64,000 nucleotides of DNA from Crambe crambe. Lineage: Eukaryota; Porifera; Demospongiae; Poecilosclerida; Crambeidae. Within the stretch, counting starts at the first letter, position 1; every line of letters begins with the position of its first letter. Position numbers and translations under genes: made by a program. The notes beneath the pieces are model-generated. The model searched no databases. It saw only the letters and a program-made list of their open reading frames with translations, and was not told where the DNA came from. Of the stretch, positions 11,499 to 23,984 are shown piece by piece. The stretch lies in assembly GCA_963924555.1 (NCBI GenBank), contig OZ004598.1:1326501-1390500 (forward strand), in the 5' to 3' direction.

Positions 11499-12310
11499 AT
11501 TTCGACTGATGTGGTCGTGACCCCACCTACCAACTGGCAGGATTGCCCCCTTCAGGAAATACAACTGGGGAGTTGGTGTCCTATAGGTCCCTTGGAATTG
11601 GAGGTCAAACTATGAATACCGCTATAGTGTATAGCACTATTGATGATCCCTAATATTCATTAAGTTGCAGGATCGACTATATTTTGACTGATCGGGTCAT
11701 GATCCCACCTACCAATTGGCAGGATTGCTCCCTTTAGGAAATACAATTGGGGAGTTTTAGTGTCCTATAGGTCCCTTGGAATTGGAGGTCAAACTATGAA
11801 TACCGCTATAGTGTATAGCACTATTGATGATCCCTAATATTCATTAAGTTGCAGGATCGACTATATTTTGACTGATCGGGTCATGATCCCACCTACCAAT
11901 TGGCAGGATTGCTCCCTTTAGGAAATACAATTGGGGAGTTTTAGTGTCCTATAGGTCCCTTGGAATTGGAGGTCAAACTATGAATACCATTATCACTCCT
12001 AAGGAGTGAAGTAGGAATAGTAGTTTTATAATAACATTATTGCTGTGATTCTTGAGTTTGGTGATGGGTACGAGTAAGGGGTTACTTGACTCACTTATTG
12101 CTGAAGGGGGAGTGAAGAGTAGGGATTTAAGTTGGGTGATATATATAGGCGTGATTATTGAAATTAGGAGGGTAGGAGTGATAGGAATGCAGCTAAATTT
12201 TATGGCTATCCCTACTTCACGTTTTATTTAGAAGAAATTTTTTGCACTCATAGTGTATAGTGTTATCGATGATCCCTAATATTTAGAACTCAATCGACTA
12301 TGTTCTCGGT
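11499..12310. repeat. Tandem 183-bp repeat, about three to four units
   Basis: Units begin near TTTTGACTGATCGGGTCAT at 11,499 (diverged), 11,681 and 11,865, each about 183 bp apart. The last unit is split by an inserted element (11,991-12,249) and resumes at 12,252 with the GTATAGTG..GATGATCCCTAATATT segment. Confidence 0.75.
11991..12249. mobile_element. AT-flanked foldback MITE inserted in the 183-bp repeat
   Basis: Comparison with intact units shows extra DNA from about 11,991 to 12,249 with AT on each side. It has inverted pieces (GAGTGAAGTAGG near the left, CCTACTTCACG near the right) and ends TTTAGAAGAAATTTTTTGCA then CTC, like the CFE-B hairpin end. It is non-coding. Confidence 0.55.
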
Positions 12311-12682
12311 ACTTTACAGTGCAGCTATATCGAATTAAAGATGTGACCTGAATGATTATGTCAGCACAAGCCTGATCATGGCATGCTTGCTGTCAATGAA
12401 ATAGAGTTGTTACGAAGTGATTGGTGAGCTAAATTTTAAGCACACAAAACAAAAAGAGAGGATTGTATTACAACTGGTTTATTAGACTACATGACATTGT
12501 GGTCTTATACAAGCACATACATGATTTATTGTATAAGGCTTGTGTAATTAACCAGCAGCATGTTAAAATTAACAAGAGCTAGACTATTAATTTTTGCTCG
12601 ACCTCTAAGAAAAGTTAATCAATAACTCCATCCATACAAGTTACAATACTTCATAATTATTTCTTCCATCACTTAACCATGT
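12310..12682. other. No recognisable gene
   Basis: AT-rich sequence in which no coding or repeat structure stands out. Confidence 0.4.
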
Positions 12683-13089
12683 CATAGGCGGAGGAACCAG
12701 GGGGGCCAGGGGGCCATGGCCCCCCAGATTTTTTATGGTTTTGGCCCCCCAGATTTCATTCAAATATTTGTCATTGTAGGAAACAATTATACATGACTGC
12801 ATGTGCAAAGTGAAACATTTTAAACTCTATTGACAATTGATATGCAAACATGAAAATCACTCTAAAGATATGACAGACAAAATTGAGGTTTAGCTACCAA
12901 GTAGCAAAAGAATTTGTTGAACTAAACGAATCGGTAGGAAGAATTATTTTGGAACTTACTGTTACGTATATAACTTGTTTGTGTTGACTGAATTTTGACT
13001 CTTGTTTTTTAATTAATTGTCAGGTATGCATGGTGCAATGGGGGTTTGGGGTTGGCCCCCCCAGGTAAATTTATGTTCCTCCACCTATG
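12683..13089. mobile_element. 407-bp non-autonomous TIR element with 5-bp target duplication
   Basis: The termini CATAGGCGGAGGAAC and GTTCCTCCACCTATG are inverted repeats with one mismatch. CATGT flanks both sides (12,678-12,682 and 13,090-13,094). Poly-G/C tracts (GGGGGGCC, GGCCCCCC) lie next to the ends. A 5-bp duplication and a GGCG-like end resemble some hAT-type MITEs, but the superfamily is inference. No transposase is encoded. Confidence 0.75.
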
Positions 13090-13499
13090 CATGTGGTACA
13101 TAAAGTAAACCAAGAGATCTATTCTTAATAGCAATTTGTTAGTTAGATGGATTTATCAATGATGATTATGTTTAGGACCATACCAATGATATATGGTCCC
13201 CAGGTTTATTATTATCATGTGCACTCCTCCTTTTCAAGGATTGGGATTACTGTACCAGAGGTCAAATTAATCGATGGCATTGAGGTTTGTGACTAGGAGA
13301 TTAGCTATATATCTTAGTGGTCACACAACTATACCCCTCTCAATACACACTTATTGAATGAGTACGTATAGTGTATATAATGCTTTAAATACTAGAAACT
13401 TAAAGGAGAATGAAAATGCTCTGTGAAGGACTGAAATAGGTGCTGATATAACACTTCACTTGTTGGATACATATGACTGTCAATGACGTTGATATCACA
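13090..13499. other. No recognisable gene
   Basis: Unique-looking non-coding DNA between the 407-bp element and the right subterminal array. Confidence 0.4.
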
Positions 13500-13864
13500 T
13501 GACTGTGCTGTAATCCATTTTTATGAAATCAATAATGAAATCAGGTTTTGATTCATACACAATAAAATCAACAATTGATTAAACAGATGATTTGTCGAAC
13601 AAAATCACTTATTCAACCAATCTATGAATCACATATGGAATCATATGTGTATTGCATAACTGATTTTACAGTGTGAAATCAATGCCTGATCATACATATG
13701 ATTCCAAATCAAATATAAAAATCACGCATTGATTCCTGCACAATCAAATCAATTATTGATTCAACAGATGATTTGACCAAGAAAAATCAGCTATAGAATC
13801 AGTCTATGGATCATATACAAAATCATACGAGTGATTCTGTAGAAAGATTACCTGTGGAATTCGG
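13500..13864. repeat. Right subterminal repeat array of the CACTA-like element (candidate)
   Basis: It is an array of ATGAATCA/AATCA-type motifs in opposite orientation to those at 5,250-5,500. It ends at 13,842-13,856 with GAAAGATTACCTGTG, the exact inverse of the left 15-mer. The neighbouring base pattern (GGAATTCGG against CCGAATATA) extends the match imperfectly. Confidence 0.45.
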
Positions 13865-14311
13865 AAAGCTCATTTTTGACCTGAAATAAAGTCCCGCGAT
13901 CCAAACCCAGCATATCTTGAGCTAAGTAGCTAGCTATGTGGTTTAGCATACCTTGAATCTATGCTTGAACATGCTTTCAAAGTCTTCTTATCATCTCATG
14001 GGTGCATACATATTTTCGAATAAAGAGGGCGTGGTGCAAAGAATCAAAAAAAATTAATACGAACAAACATTTGTGACCCGCTCTGGGAAAACCCGGCAGT
14101 CAGCCAAAAAATTAATTTTCACGTAGGAGTAGTTGTAGTGAGCCATATCATTTTTTTTTTTTTTGTATAAATCAGAACTATGATCCTTGATCTAAATTCT
14201 GACCAAGTTTTAGAGCTTAGAATAAAGTAGAAAGGCTTCAAATACAGCTCTAAAGCTAGCCAGTCAGCCATGAAAGCTTCGTGCATGGAGAATCCAACAG
14301 CTGGAGTCATG
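13865..14311. other. No recognisable gene
   Basis: Non-coding DNA up to the target duplication of the retrotransposon. It contains a 12-bp T run near 14,152. Confidence 0.4.
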
Positions 14312-16517
14312 CCAAGACTAAAGTTTTTTTTTGTTGTTTTTTTAATGAGTCACAAAAATTGCTCAGCAAGTGAAATATAAAAATGTAGAGAGGAGAAGTA
14401 AATAATAAGAAAAGTGAGACAAAAAGGTTAGGGTGAGTGTAATTAGTCCAATGCTGGGATGTGGCAGACCCGGGTGATAAGATCTGTTGGGGCCTCAGGT
14501 TCCCTGGTTGCATGGCCAATGGTGGAACGGGCACCCCTGATGCACATGATAGCTGCACGTAGCAGAGAGAATGAGAGACGACATCGGATCCAGCCCATGG
14601 TGTTGCTGTAGATATCATCTCTTTTTGTTGAGATAAGAGCGGCCAGTCTCTTGTATGTGTTTACAGCAGCACGTCCCATGCCACCAGTGCAAGACAGAAC
14701 GAGGGGAGTGAAAGAACCATGTTCAACTTCTCTGATTCGTTGATCATAGGACCTTTTCTTTGCATTTTCATGGGATCTGTAGCAAGTTGTTAGTTGGGAG
14801 TTTCGGTTTGAGGGAGCATATGGGTTGAAAACCCTTACATCAAAGAAAGCTCTCTCATGCCTACTTCCCCAGAAGCCATCAGCAGCGATGTCTAAGCGTG
14901 CTCCACTCTGACGATTTGATGATTGATTGTGGAGGGCTTCACCTTGTAGTGGCTGGAGATGTGGCTCTATTGCCACATTGTGGCAAACTTCTGAAAGGAG
15001 ATGTGCAGTGAAGTCCCGAATCTCATTATGTCTGATGGATGGATAACCTCCAGTGGGGCAGGAGAACGCATGTTCCACTGAGAAGTTGTGGCCACATGAG
15101 CAGGAGGATGGGGTATTGGTCAGCTGCCAACCATACCTCAGGGCCAAAGCGTCTCTGAAAGCACTCTTGTGGAGTGAGAATCTAAACTCTTCCACGGGCA
15201 GTACGGTAAGCCATTTTGAGGCTCCCTTTTCTTGAGAAAGATCCATAGCTCTTTGCAGCTCGATAGGTAGATTAGCTCTAACGGAACTGGCCTGAGTGTT
15301 CTGAATGGTGCGCTTTCTTTTCTTCACATCCGAGACAGCAGAAAGCTGCTCTGCATAGGCTTCGTAGGGATAGGAGCTCTCCTGTGCTAAAATGAGGTCA
15401 ACTAGTGGTTTTGTTACGTTCTTTGAAGCTGAGAATTCCTCGCTGGCAGTGATGGAGGGATTGGTGAGTCCTATCCCACCCAGTCGGCATGGGAGAGCTA
15501 GTAAGTCCCTCTCCTTATTATTTGGGGCAGGGCGACTCGATAATGTAGGAATTAACTCTGTCCGGATAATGTCCTCAAGGGGTTGTAGGAGAGGACCAAT
15601 GTTCTCGGTAGTTCTTGATAAGTATGACCATTTGTTGACAAGTCCATGTGTGAAGGCTGCATATACGGCTTGAGGGCTAGTCTCAGCGATTGAACACAAC
15701 AACTTCAATTCTTGACACCATCGGGCTACCTTCTCCTGCACATAGCTTTCTCGGAAGGAGGAGGTCCCCAGGGGGGAACCTAGGTAAGGGTGGCCATCTG
15801 AAGTAATCTTGATCTGTGTATCACCAAAGATGGTAGTGGCATTTGCGAAAGACGATTCCTTTGTTATCAGGTATGTTTTAGAAGCATTGACATGATATCC
15901 ATAAGCAGGGCCGTGAAAGACGAGGGCATCCCACCATGAGCGGAGATCTGATAGGTGACCGGTGGCTGAGGCATCGTCTGCATACCAGGCTTGAGTGACA
16001 GAACAGTGAGGGTTTACTTTCTTGATCAATGGTAGTAGGGCTATGGCATACATTGGCATAGCTAGTGGATCCCCTTGCGTAGCCCCTTCTTTGGAGTGTA
16101 GGGTTGTGCCTCCAACGAATAGTTCTGGGTCTTTCCGATAGGATAGATAGGAGTTAATCAACATGGTGGAGATGGAAGGGCATAAAGTTCTGATGTTTCT
16201 TAGGGCAACTTGAAGATTCAGGGAGTTGAAAGCATTACTTGCATCTACCAATAGAACAGCCTCACTGTTCTCCTCTTTCAAAGCGAGGTTCATGGCGTGT
16301 ACTGCTGCCTCAGTGCCGCTCTTTTGAAATGAATAGTCTCACAAACCCCAATAGGACGCACACCTGGGTTCTTGTTGAGGGCAATTAATCGGCAGGCCAT
16401 CAGAGGGGCTAGGCCCTCTGGGTCAACCAACATGGTGCAGATACGCCGAGTGAGTAGTGCCAGGGAGTTGCAGAGGCTGAGCCAAATGAGGTGCATAATC
16501 TCCTCCAAGACTAAAGT
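14312..16517 (-). mobile_element. 5'-truncated non-LTR-type retrotransposon with 13-bp target duplication
   Basis: CCAAGACTAAAGT occurs at 14,312-14,324 and 16,505-16,517. Directly inside the left copy is a T-rich tract (minus-strand poly(A) tail). The coding strand is minus and the 5' part is missing, as expected from incomplete target-primed reverse transcription. The duplication is still exact, which points to a fairly young insertion. Confidence 0.85.
14443..16504 (-). pseudogene. Reverse transcriptase with CCHC knuckle and restriction-like endonuclease
   Basis: The main open frame (14,443-16,293, up to 616 residues) carries RT motif A (VDASNAFNSLN), motif B (EGATQGDPLAM) and motif C (WYADDASATG). 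A knuckle C-x-C-x7-H-x3-C follows (CSCGHNFSVEHAFSC). A PD-(D/E)XK-like region comes next (RLDIAADGFW, then FFDVRVFNPY). This order (RT, zinc knuckle, REL endonuclease) is that of early-branching non-LTR elements such as the R2/CRE/NeSL groups; the exact clade is not assigned. A further RT piece (ICTMLVDPEGLAP, then NKNPGVRPIGVCETI) lies upstream at 16,290-16,504 in another frame, with residues apparently missing at the junction. The N-terminus is cut off at 16,504, so the copy is not autonomous. Confidence 0.85.
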
Positions 16518-18076
16518 AGGCTTTCTAGCTTATACGCTTAAACTAACTAAGCTATCTGCGCTACCTTCGGTACCTCATTGTTCTTTGCCTGGCTATGTTT
16601 GGCGCTCTAAAGCGCCAGGAGAGGAGAGACTAGCTTCTCTCTGATTCTAGTTCGAAACCCCGCCCACTCACTTTTTGGTAGTAAACGGGCGTGACCGGAT
16701 TTAATGTCATAGAGAGTACGTAACCAGGATTGGAAACAGCTCACGTGCGCCCATTAGGGCTAATATATACAAATCCTCGCGGCACATCCGGGTTGCTACG
16801 CAATGCTCGGATTTGGAAGAGGTGTAGATGTCTTTGTGAGCGAGTTTCGGTAAGCAAAAAAGCATAGTAAACTCTTTTATAGCATTTTATAGTTATATAT
16901 GATGCCTTCTATCGTGAAATTAGTCAGATGCTGCGGGTTCAAACTCAGCTGGTGGGTTGCGGGGTCACTTGGGTTGCCAGTTTTTCTTCAATCCTCCTTC
17001 ACCATCTCATTACATGATAACATCTTTAAACATGCCTAAATGAGAGATAACCATCGTTTGTGAATTTTCAGAGGGTCTACTAGTAAGACTGCAGTATTGC
17101 AGTACCACCAATGCAGTATATAAGGTGGATTGGAGAGAGCTGATTCCTGGGTGCATAGATAGTATATTACCGCCCCGGGATTGGAAACGGTAGCATAGGC
17201 TAATTGAAAATTCCGCGGGCACTCCGTGTTATGGTTTGCGACCAAGAAACTTACCTAGTTACGTGGGTAGCAACGGGCTGCAGCGGTCCGCTAGGAGGCG
17301 TGTGGCTGCTCTTTCACGGGGAAACTGCAAGCGGCGGTTAGTATTTATAATTTGCATCCACAATTTCAATTATTCCTACTAGTATAATGGCTAAATTCCA
17401 CACTTTAGCGATATAGAAAACTAGAAGAAAATTTGTCGGGGGAATGGTAGTCTTCATAACTTAGGTTTGTGCTTATTATCTAGTTTTGTGAGTAGAGTCA
17501 TCCTTTTATAGAATGAGTGGCATTAGATGCATGTTACTGCATTAATGGTGAAAATATAAACCAATTACTTAGAGCACTCATGGGAGGAAGGAAGCATTGG
17601 CTATGTACAAGAAAGTAATGGTCATGTAACCTCCACTACTGCACTCCATTCCAGATATCCTGGTCACTCCACAGTTCATGCCAGTATTAAATGATCAATA
17701 GTGTCAATATCATTTATAGATTGCAACATGACCCTAAAGATTGTTCCGGCATTGCAGCTCCTGTGTCTCTCTAGTAACTGTGCCGGATTGATTCCAGCAA
17801 AATTGTGTTGGTAACTCTGATGACTGCATCTTGGCATTGAAGTTCATTGACAATTTTGATTATATTATTAGCAACTCTGCATCAATTTTTGTGATCACTT
17901 ACTTGTGCATGCAAATCTATCTGAGCCAGAAAGTAATTATTATATTGTGTAGTATAATTATTGTGTAGTAGCCTCCTCGACTGATGAATAAGGAGAGGAA
18001 GAAGAGTCCATCACATCACTAGTAGCATACACTGTATGTATTGCACATTATCACTGTATGTTCTGTAATAATTACT
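16518..18076. other. Non-coding stretch with small repeat pieces
   Basis: No gene is supported. The piece at 16,905-17,000 matches the 3' part of the tRNA-like SINE at 57.1 kb. The 40-bp piece near 17,105-17,150 (GCAGTATATAAGGTGGATTG) recurs at 57,050 just before that SINE. The rest shows no structure I recognise. Confidence 0.45.
16905..17000 (+). repeat. SINE 3' fragment
   Basis: It contains GGGTTCAAACTCAGCTGGTG and GGTCACTTGGGTTG, shared with the better copy at 57,088-57,215. The box-A half is not present. Confidence 0.5.
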
Positions 18077-18300
18077 AGGGCAATGTTCAACATTCAGTTG
18101 ACAGCGAGCGAGTAAGCAAGTATTCTTCAACGATTTTCATTTGCTGTTGAGTATCTATAGCAATGTGCAGCATTTGACAGTGAGCAATTAAAGTAGCTGA
18201 TAGGCTTCAGTGCTTGATATTGCTAAGAATCATGTAAGTGGTGGCAGGCAGCTGCATACATACTTACCTCAAAGCACTTAAATAAGCCTAGTGCCTACAA
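18077..18300 (+). repeat. Dispersed repeat X, copy 1
   Basis: It starts at the GGGCAATGTTCAACATTCAG block and matches 60,974-61,260 over most of its length, including the GAGCGAG and CAATGTGCAGCATTTGACAG pieces. A weaker relative of its end is at about 38,210-38,330. No inverted termini were identified. Confidence 0.55.
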
Positions 18301-18364
18301 GCCGCTTAGAAATGTACTCTTAATTACATACGAATACATGGTGTACCCATGCACTTGAATGCTG

Positions 18365-20300
18365 ACTACATTGGATGCTACCAACCAGAGTTCAGGGCAC
18401 CAGACTACCATACACGTTTCCACCCCATCACCTGCTGAATGCTACATTTCATGCTGAATGTTGGATGCTACCAGGGCACCAGACTACCATACACGTTTCC
18501 ACCCCATCACCTGCTGAATGCTACATTTCATGCTGAACGTTGGATGCTACCAACCAGAGTTCAGGGCACCAGACTACCATACACGTTTCCACCCCATCAC
18601 CTGCTGAATGCTACATTTCATGCTGAACGTTGGATGCTACCAGGGCACCAGACTACCATACACGTTTCCACCCCATCACCTGCTGAATGCTACATTTCAT
18701 GCTGAACGTTGGATGCTACCAGGGCACCAGACTACCATACACGTTTCCACCCCATCACCTGCTGAATGCTACATTTCATGCTGAACGTTGGATGCTACCA
18801 GGGCACCAGACTACCATACACGTTTCCACCCCATCACCTGCTGAATGCTACATTTCATGCTGAACGTTGGATGCTACCAGGGCACCAGACTACCATACAC
18901 GTTTCCACCCCATCACCTGCTGAATGCTACATTTCATGCTGAACGTTGGATGCTACCAGGGCACCAGACTACCATACACGTTTCCACCCCATCACCTGCT
19001 GAATGCTACATTTCATGCTGAACGTTGGATGCTACCAGGGCACCAGACTACCATACACGTTTCCACCCCATCACCTGCTGAATGCTACATTTCATGCTGA
19101 ACGTTGGATGCTACCAGGGCACCAGACTACCATACACGTTTCCACCCCATCACCTGCTGAATGCTACATTTCATGCTGAACGTTGGATGCTACCAGGGCA
19201 CCAGACTACCATACACGTTTCCACCCCATCACCTGCTGAATGCTACATTTCATGCTGAACGTTGGATGCTACCAGGGCACCAGACTACCATACACGTTTC
19301 CACCCCATTACTTGCTGAATGCTACATTTCATGCTGAACGTTGGATGCTACCAACCAGAGTTCAGGGCACCAGACTCATGGGCGTAGCCAGGGGTGGTTC
19401 GGGTGGTTCGGTCGAACCACCTTTTCAAAATGAATAAAAAATGTTTTAAGCGCGATCGCGCGCTATGCGCGTACGCGTACGCGCGTTCGTGAGTGATCGA
19501 TCGATCGTGAGCTCGAAGCGAGCAGAGAGAAACGAGTGAGGCAAAGCCTCTTATTATTTTTGTCCAGAAAAGGTCAGTTTTACGTATAACTCAGCCCTAC
19601 TGAGCAGTTAGTGGCTTAGTGCCTGAGACTATGAATAAATCTTGCTGTAAAAACTGTACAAAAAACTGTACAGGTAGCTAGCAGATCGTGTACCATCTTC
19701 ATCATTTACTCATCTTCATACTTTCCCTGCCTTCATATGCTGCATTGCAGCTGCTAAGTCATTGTTTTTTTATAAATCGGTTATCAAAAAGGGTGTGGTT
19801 ATAGGAAAGTGGGCGTGGTCATGCCAAAAATTTTGGAACCCCCTCTTCAAAAACTCTGGCTACGGGCCTGAGACTACCATACACGTTTCCACCCCATTAC
19901 CTGCTGAATGCTACATTTCATGATGCTACCAACCAGAGTTCAGGGCACCAGACTACCATACATGTTTCCACCCCATTACCTGCTGAATGCTACATTTCAT
20001 GATGCTACCAACCAGAGTTCAGGGCACCAGACTACCATACACGTTTCCACCCCATTACTTGCACATTTCATGCTGAACGTTGGATGCTACCAACCAGAGT
20101 TCAGGGACGTTGGATGCTACCAACCAGAGTTCAGGGCACCAGACTACCATACACGTTTCCACCCCATTACTTGCACATTTCATGCTGAACGTTGGATGCT
20201 ACCAACCAGAGTTCAGGGACGTTGGATGCTACCAACCAGAGTTCAGGGCACCAGAATACCATACATGTTTCCACCCCATTACTTGATGTACATCACTCCT
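18365..20300 (+). repeat. Satellite with 79-bp unit (variants with an added segment), interrupted by an insertion
   Basis: Units start GTTGGATGCTACCAGGGCAC and recur every 79 bp from about 18,440 to 19,310 with almost no divergence. Edge units carry an extra AACCAGAGTTC. After the inserted element (19,377-19,870) the array continues to about 20,285 with shortened and rearranged units. Open frames across it only reflect the repeat. Confidence 0.9.
19377..19870. mobile_element. 494-bp non-autonomous TIR element inserted in the satellite, AGACT duplication
   Basis: The satellite reads CACCAGACT|..|AGACTACCAT around it, so the 5-bp AGACT is duplicated (19,372-19,376 and 19,871-19,875). The ends CATGGGCGTAGCCAG and CTGGCTACGGGCCTG are inverted with three mismatches. 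It contains a CpG-rich core of palindromic GCGATCGCGCGC-like sequence near 19,450-19,500. No coding frame is present. The 5-bp duplication is shared with the element at 12,683. Confidence 0.85.
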
Positions 20301-20469
20301 TAAATTTCATGATGAATTAATAAGAAGTCATGATATAGAATTTGCTTGCTAGCAAGTAATCATAGAAAAAAATGAACAGCATCCAGTTTCACAGAAGTGG
20401 CAGAAGTTTTTCAATCAGGCGGCAAAGAATTCACTCATCTCACTGCTCAGTAGTAAAACAGCCATGAGT

Positions 20470-23400
20470 TCCTCAACTAGATATATAGAAAGATAGATCA
20501 TGAAGTGCAGATGATTTATACTAACATAGAGGATACTGGTGACCAAGCATACCTGAACATAACGGTCATGGGTCCTTAATCAACCCCTCTTCTAGAAAAC
20601 AATGTTCCTCAACTAGGAATAGAGATATAGATCACCAAGTGCAGATATAGTTTGTACTAGCAAAGAGGGTACTGGTGACCATTAGAACAGAACGCACCTT
20701 ATCTTTTTGGAGAGTAACGGCTATGGGTCCTTAATCAACCCCTCTTATAGAAAACAATGTTCCTCAACTAGGAATAGAGATATAAATTGTCAAGTGCAGA
20801 TATAGTTTGTACTAGCAAAGAGGGTACTGGTGACCATTAGAACAGAACGCACCTTATCTTTTTGGAGAGTAACGGCTATGGGTCCTTAATCAACTCCTCT
20901 TCTAGAAAACAATGTTCCTCAACTAGGAATAGAGAAATAGATCATCAAGTGCAGATATAGTTTGTACTAGCTTAAAGGATAATGGTGACCATTTGAACAG
21001 AATGCACCTTATCTTTTGGAGAGTAACGGCCATGGGTCCTTAATCAACTCCTCTTCTAGAAAACAATGTTCCTCAACTAGGAATAGAGATATAGATCATC
21101 AAGTGCAGATATGGTATGGAGGATACTGCTGACCATTTGAAAAGAACACACTTTATCCTTTTGGAGAGTAACGGCCATGGGTCCTTAATCAACTCCTCTT
21201 CTAGAAAACAATGTTCCTCAACTAGGAATAGAGATATAGATCATCAAGTGCAGATATGGTATGGAGGATACTGGTGACCATTTGAACAGAACACACCTTA
21301 TCCTTTTGGAGAGTAACGGCCATGGGTCCTTAATCAACTCCTCTTCTAGAAAACAATGTTCCTCAATAAGGATTAGAGATATAGATCATCAAGTGCAGAT
21401 ATGGTATGGAGGATACTGGTGACCATTTGAACAGAACACACCTTATCCTTTTGGAGAGTAACAGCCATGGGTCCTTAATCAGCTCCTCTTCTAGAAAACA
21501 ATGTTCCTCAACTAGGAATAGAGATATAAATCATCAAGTGCAGATATGGTATGGAGGATACTGGTGACCATTTGAACAGAACACACCTTATCCTTTTGGA
21601 GAGTAACGGCCATGGGTCCTTAACAAACTCCTCTTCTAGAAAACAATGTTCCTCAACTAGGAATAGAGATATAGATCATCAAGTGCAGATATGGTATGGA
21701 GGATACTGGTGACCATTTGAACAGAACACACCTTATCCTTTTGGAGAGTAACGGCCATGGGTCCTTAATCAACTCCTCTTCTAGAAAACAATGTTCCTCA
21801 ATAAGGATTAGAGATATAGATCATCAAGTGCAAATATGGTATGGAGGATACTGGTGACCATTTGAACAGAACACACCTTATCCTTTTGGAGAGTAACAGC
21901 CATGGGTCCTTAATCAGCTCCTCTTCTAGAAAACAATGTTCCTCAACTAGGAATAGAGATATAGATCATCAAGTGCAGATATGGTATGGAGGATACTGGT
22001 GACCATTTGAACAGAACACACCTTATCCTTTTGGAGAGTAACGGCCATGGGTCCTTAACAAACTCCTCTTCTAGAAAACAATGTTCCTCAACTAGGAATA
22101 GAGATATAGATCATCAAGTGCAGATATGGTATGGAGGATACTGGTGACCATTTGAACAGAACACACCTTATCCTTTTGGAGAGTAACGGCCATGGGTCCT
22201 TAATCAACTCCTCTTCTAGAAAACAATGTTCCTCAACTAGGAATAGAGATATAGATCATCAAGTGCAGATATGGTATGGAGGATACTGCTGACCATTTGG
22301 AAAGAACACACTTTATCCTTTTGGAGAGTAACGGCCATGGGTCCTTAATCAACTCCTCTTCTAGAAAACAATGTTCCTCAACTAGGAATAGAGATATAGA
22401 TCATCAAGTGCAGATATGGTATGGAGGATACTGGTGACCATTTGAACAGAACACACCTTATCCTTTTGGAGAGTAACGGCCATGGGTCCTTAATCAACTC
22501 CTCTTCTAGAAAACAATGTTCCTCAACTAGGAATAGAGATATAGATCATCAAGTGCAGATATGGTATGGAGGATACTGGTGACCATTTGAACAGAACACA
22601 CCTTATCCTTTTGGAGAGTAACGGCCATGGGTCCTTAATCAACTCCTCTTCTAGAAAACAATGTTCCTCAACTAGGAATAGAGATATAGATCATCAAGTG
22701 CAGATATGGTATGGAGGATACTGGTGACCATTTGAACAGAACACACCTTATCCTTTTGGAGAGTAACGGCCATGGGTCCTTAATCAACTCCTCTTCTAGA
22801 AAACGATGTTCCTCAACTAGGAATAGAGATATAGATCATAGATCATTAAAATGCAGATATAGTTTGACCATTGGAACAGAACGCACCTTATCTTTTTAGA
22901 GAGTAACGGCCATGGGTCCTTAATCAACTCCTCTTCTAGAAAACAATGTTCCTCAACTAGGAATAGAAATATAAATCGTCAAGTGCAGATATGGTATTAA
23001 CTAGCATAGAGAATACTGGTGACGATTGGAACAGAACGCACCTTATCTTTTCGAATAGTAACAGCCATGGGTCCTTAATCAACCCCTTTTCTAGTAAACA
23101 ATGTTCCTCAACTAGGAATAGAGATATAAATCATCAAGTGCAGATATAGTTTGTACTAGCATGGAGGGTACTGGTGACCATTTGAACAGAATGCACCTTA
23201 TCTTTTTTGAGAGTAACGGCCCATGGATCCTTAATCAACCCCTCTTCTAGAAAACAATGTTCCTCAACTAGGAATAGAGATATAAATCGTCAAATGCAGA
23301 TATAGTTTTAACTAGCATAGAGAATACTGGTGACCATTGGAACAGAATGCACCTTATCTTTTCAAAGAGTAACAGCCATGGGTCCTTAATCAGCCCCTCT

Positions 23401-23700
23401 TCTAGTAAACAATGTTCCTCAACTAGGAATAGAGATATACATCATCAAGTGCAGATATAGTTAGTACTAGCATAGAGGATACTGGTGATCATTGGAACAG
23501 AACGCACCTTATCTATTTGGAGAGTAACGGCTATGGGTCCTTAATCAACTCCTCTTCTAGAAAACAATGTTCCTCAACTAGGAATAGTGATATAAATTAT
23601 ATATAGTTTGTACTAGCATAGAGGATACTGGTGACCATTGGAACAGAATGCACCTTATCGTTTAGGACAGTAATGGCCATGGATCCTTAATTTTTTTTGA
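20470..23700 (+). repeat. Satellite with about 145-bp unit, roughly 21 units, with higher-order structure
   Basis: Each unit contains CATGGGTCCTTAATCAACTC and AAACAATGTTCCTCAACTAG. The inner units are 145 bp, and the outer units are about 155 bp and more diverged. Variants repeat at multiples of the unit: the AATAAGGATTAGAG change at 21,365 and 21,802, and the TTAACAAACTC change at about 21,620 and 22,055, both three units apart. The homogeneous core flanked by diverged edges is typical of arrays maintained by unequal exchange. Confidence 0.9.
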
Positions 23701-23984
23701 CCATTCTTCTTCTTGAATATTATATTACTCTTTTACATTGATGGAAGTAAGTGAGATGCTCTGAGGTTACTTCATACTCCTTCCTCAATGTATTAGATAT
23801 ATTACACTTGCCTGGATCCATGCCACTTAGCTAGATTTTAGTCCAGTAGCTTATTGAGTAGCTGCAAGTAGCACTGCAAGTAGCTCGTTTAATCCGAATG
23901 TATGGGGTTAAATCAATTAAAGATGACGTCATTTAGGTCCTTAGAAATGGGTCCTAGCCTAATTTTTTATCCAAATAATACTTG

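Noticed and set aside
16530-16680. tRNA gene suggested by GTTCGAAACCCC near 16,650
   Set aside because: Only a box B-like string; no acceptor stem or box A at the right distance.
18365-23700. CRISPR-like regular repeats
   Set aside because: Units are directly adjacent without unique spacers, and the sequence is eukaryotic; these are satellites.
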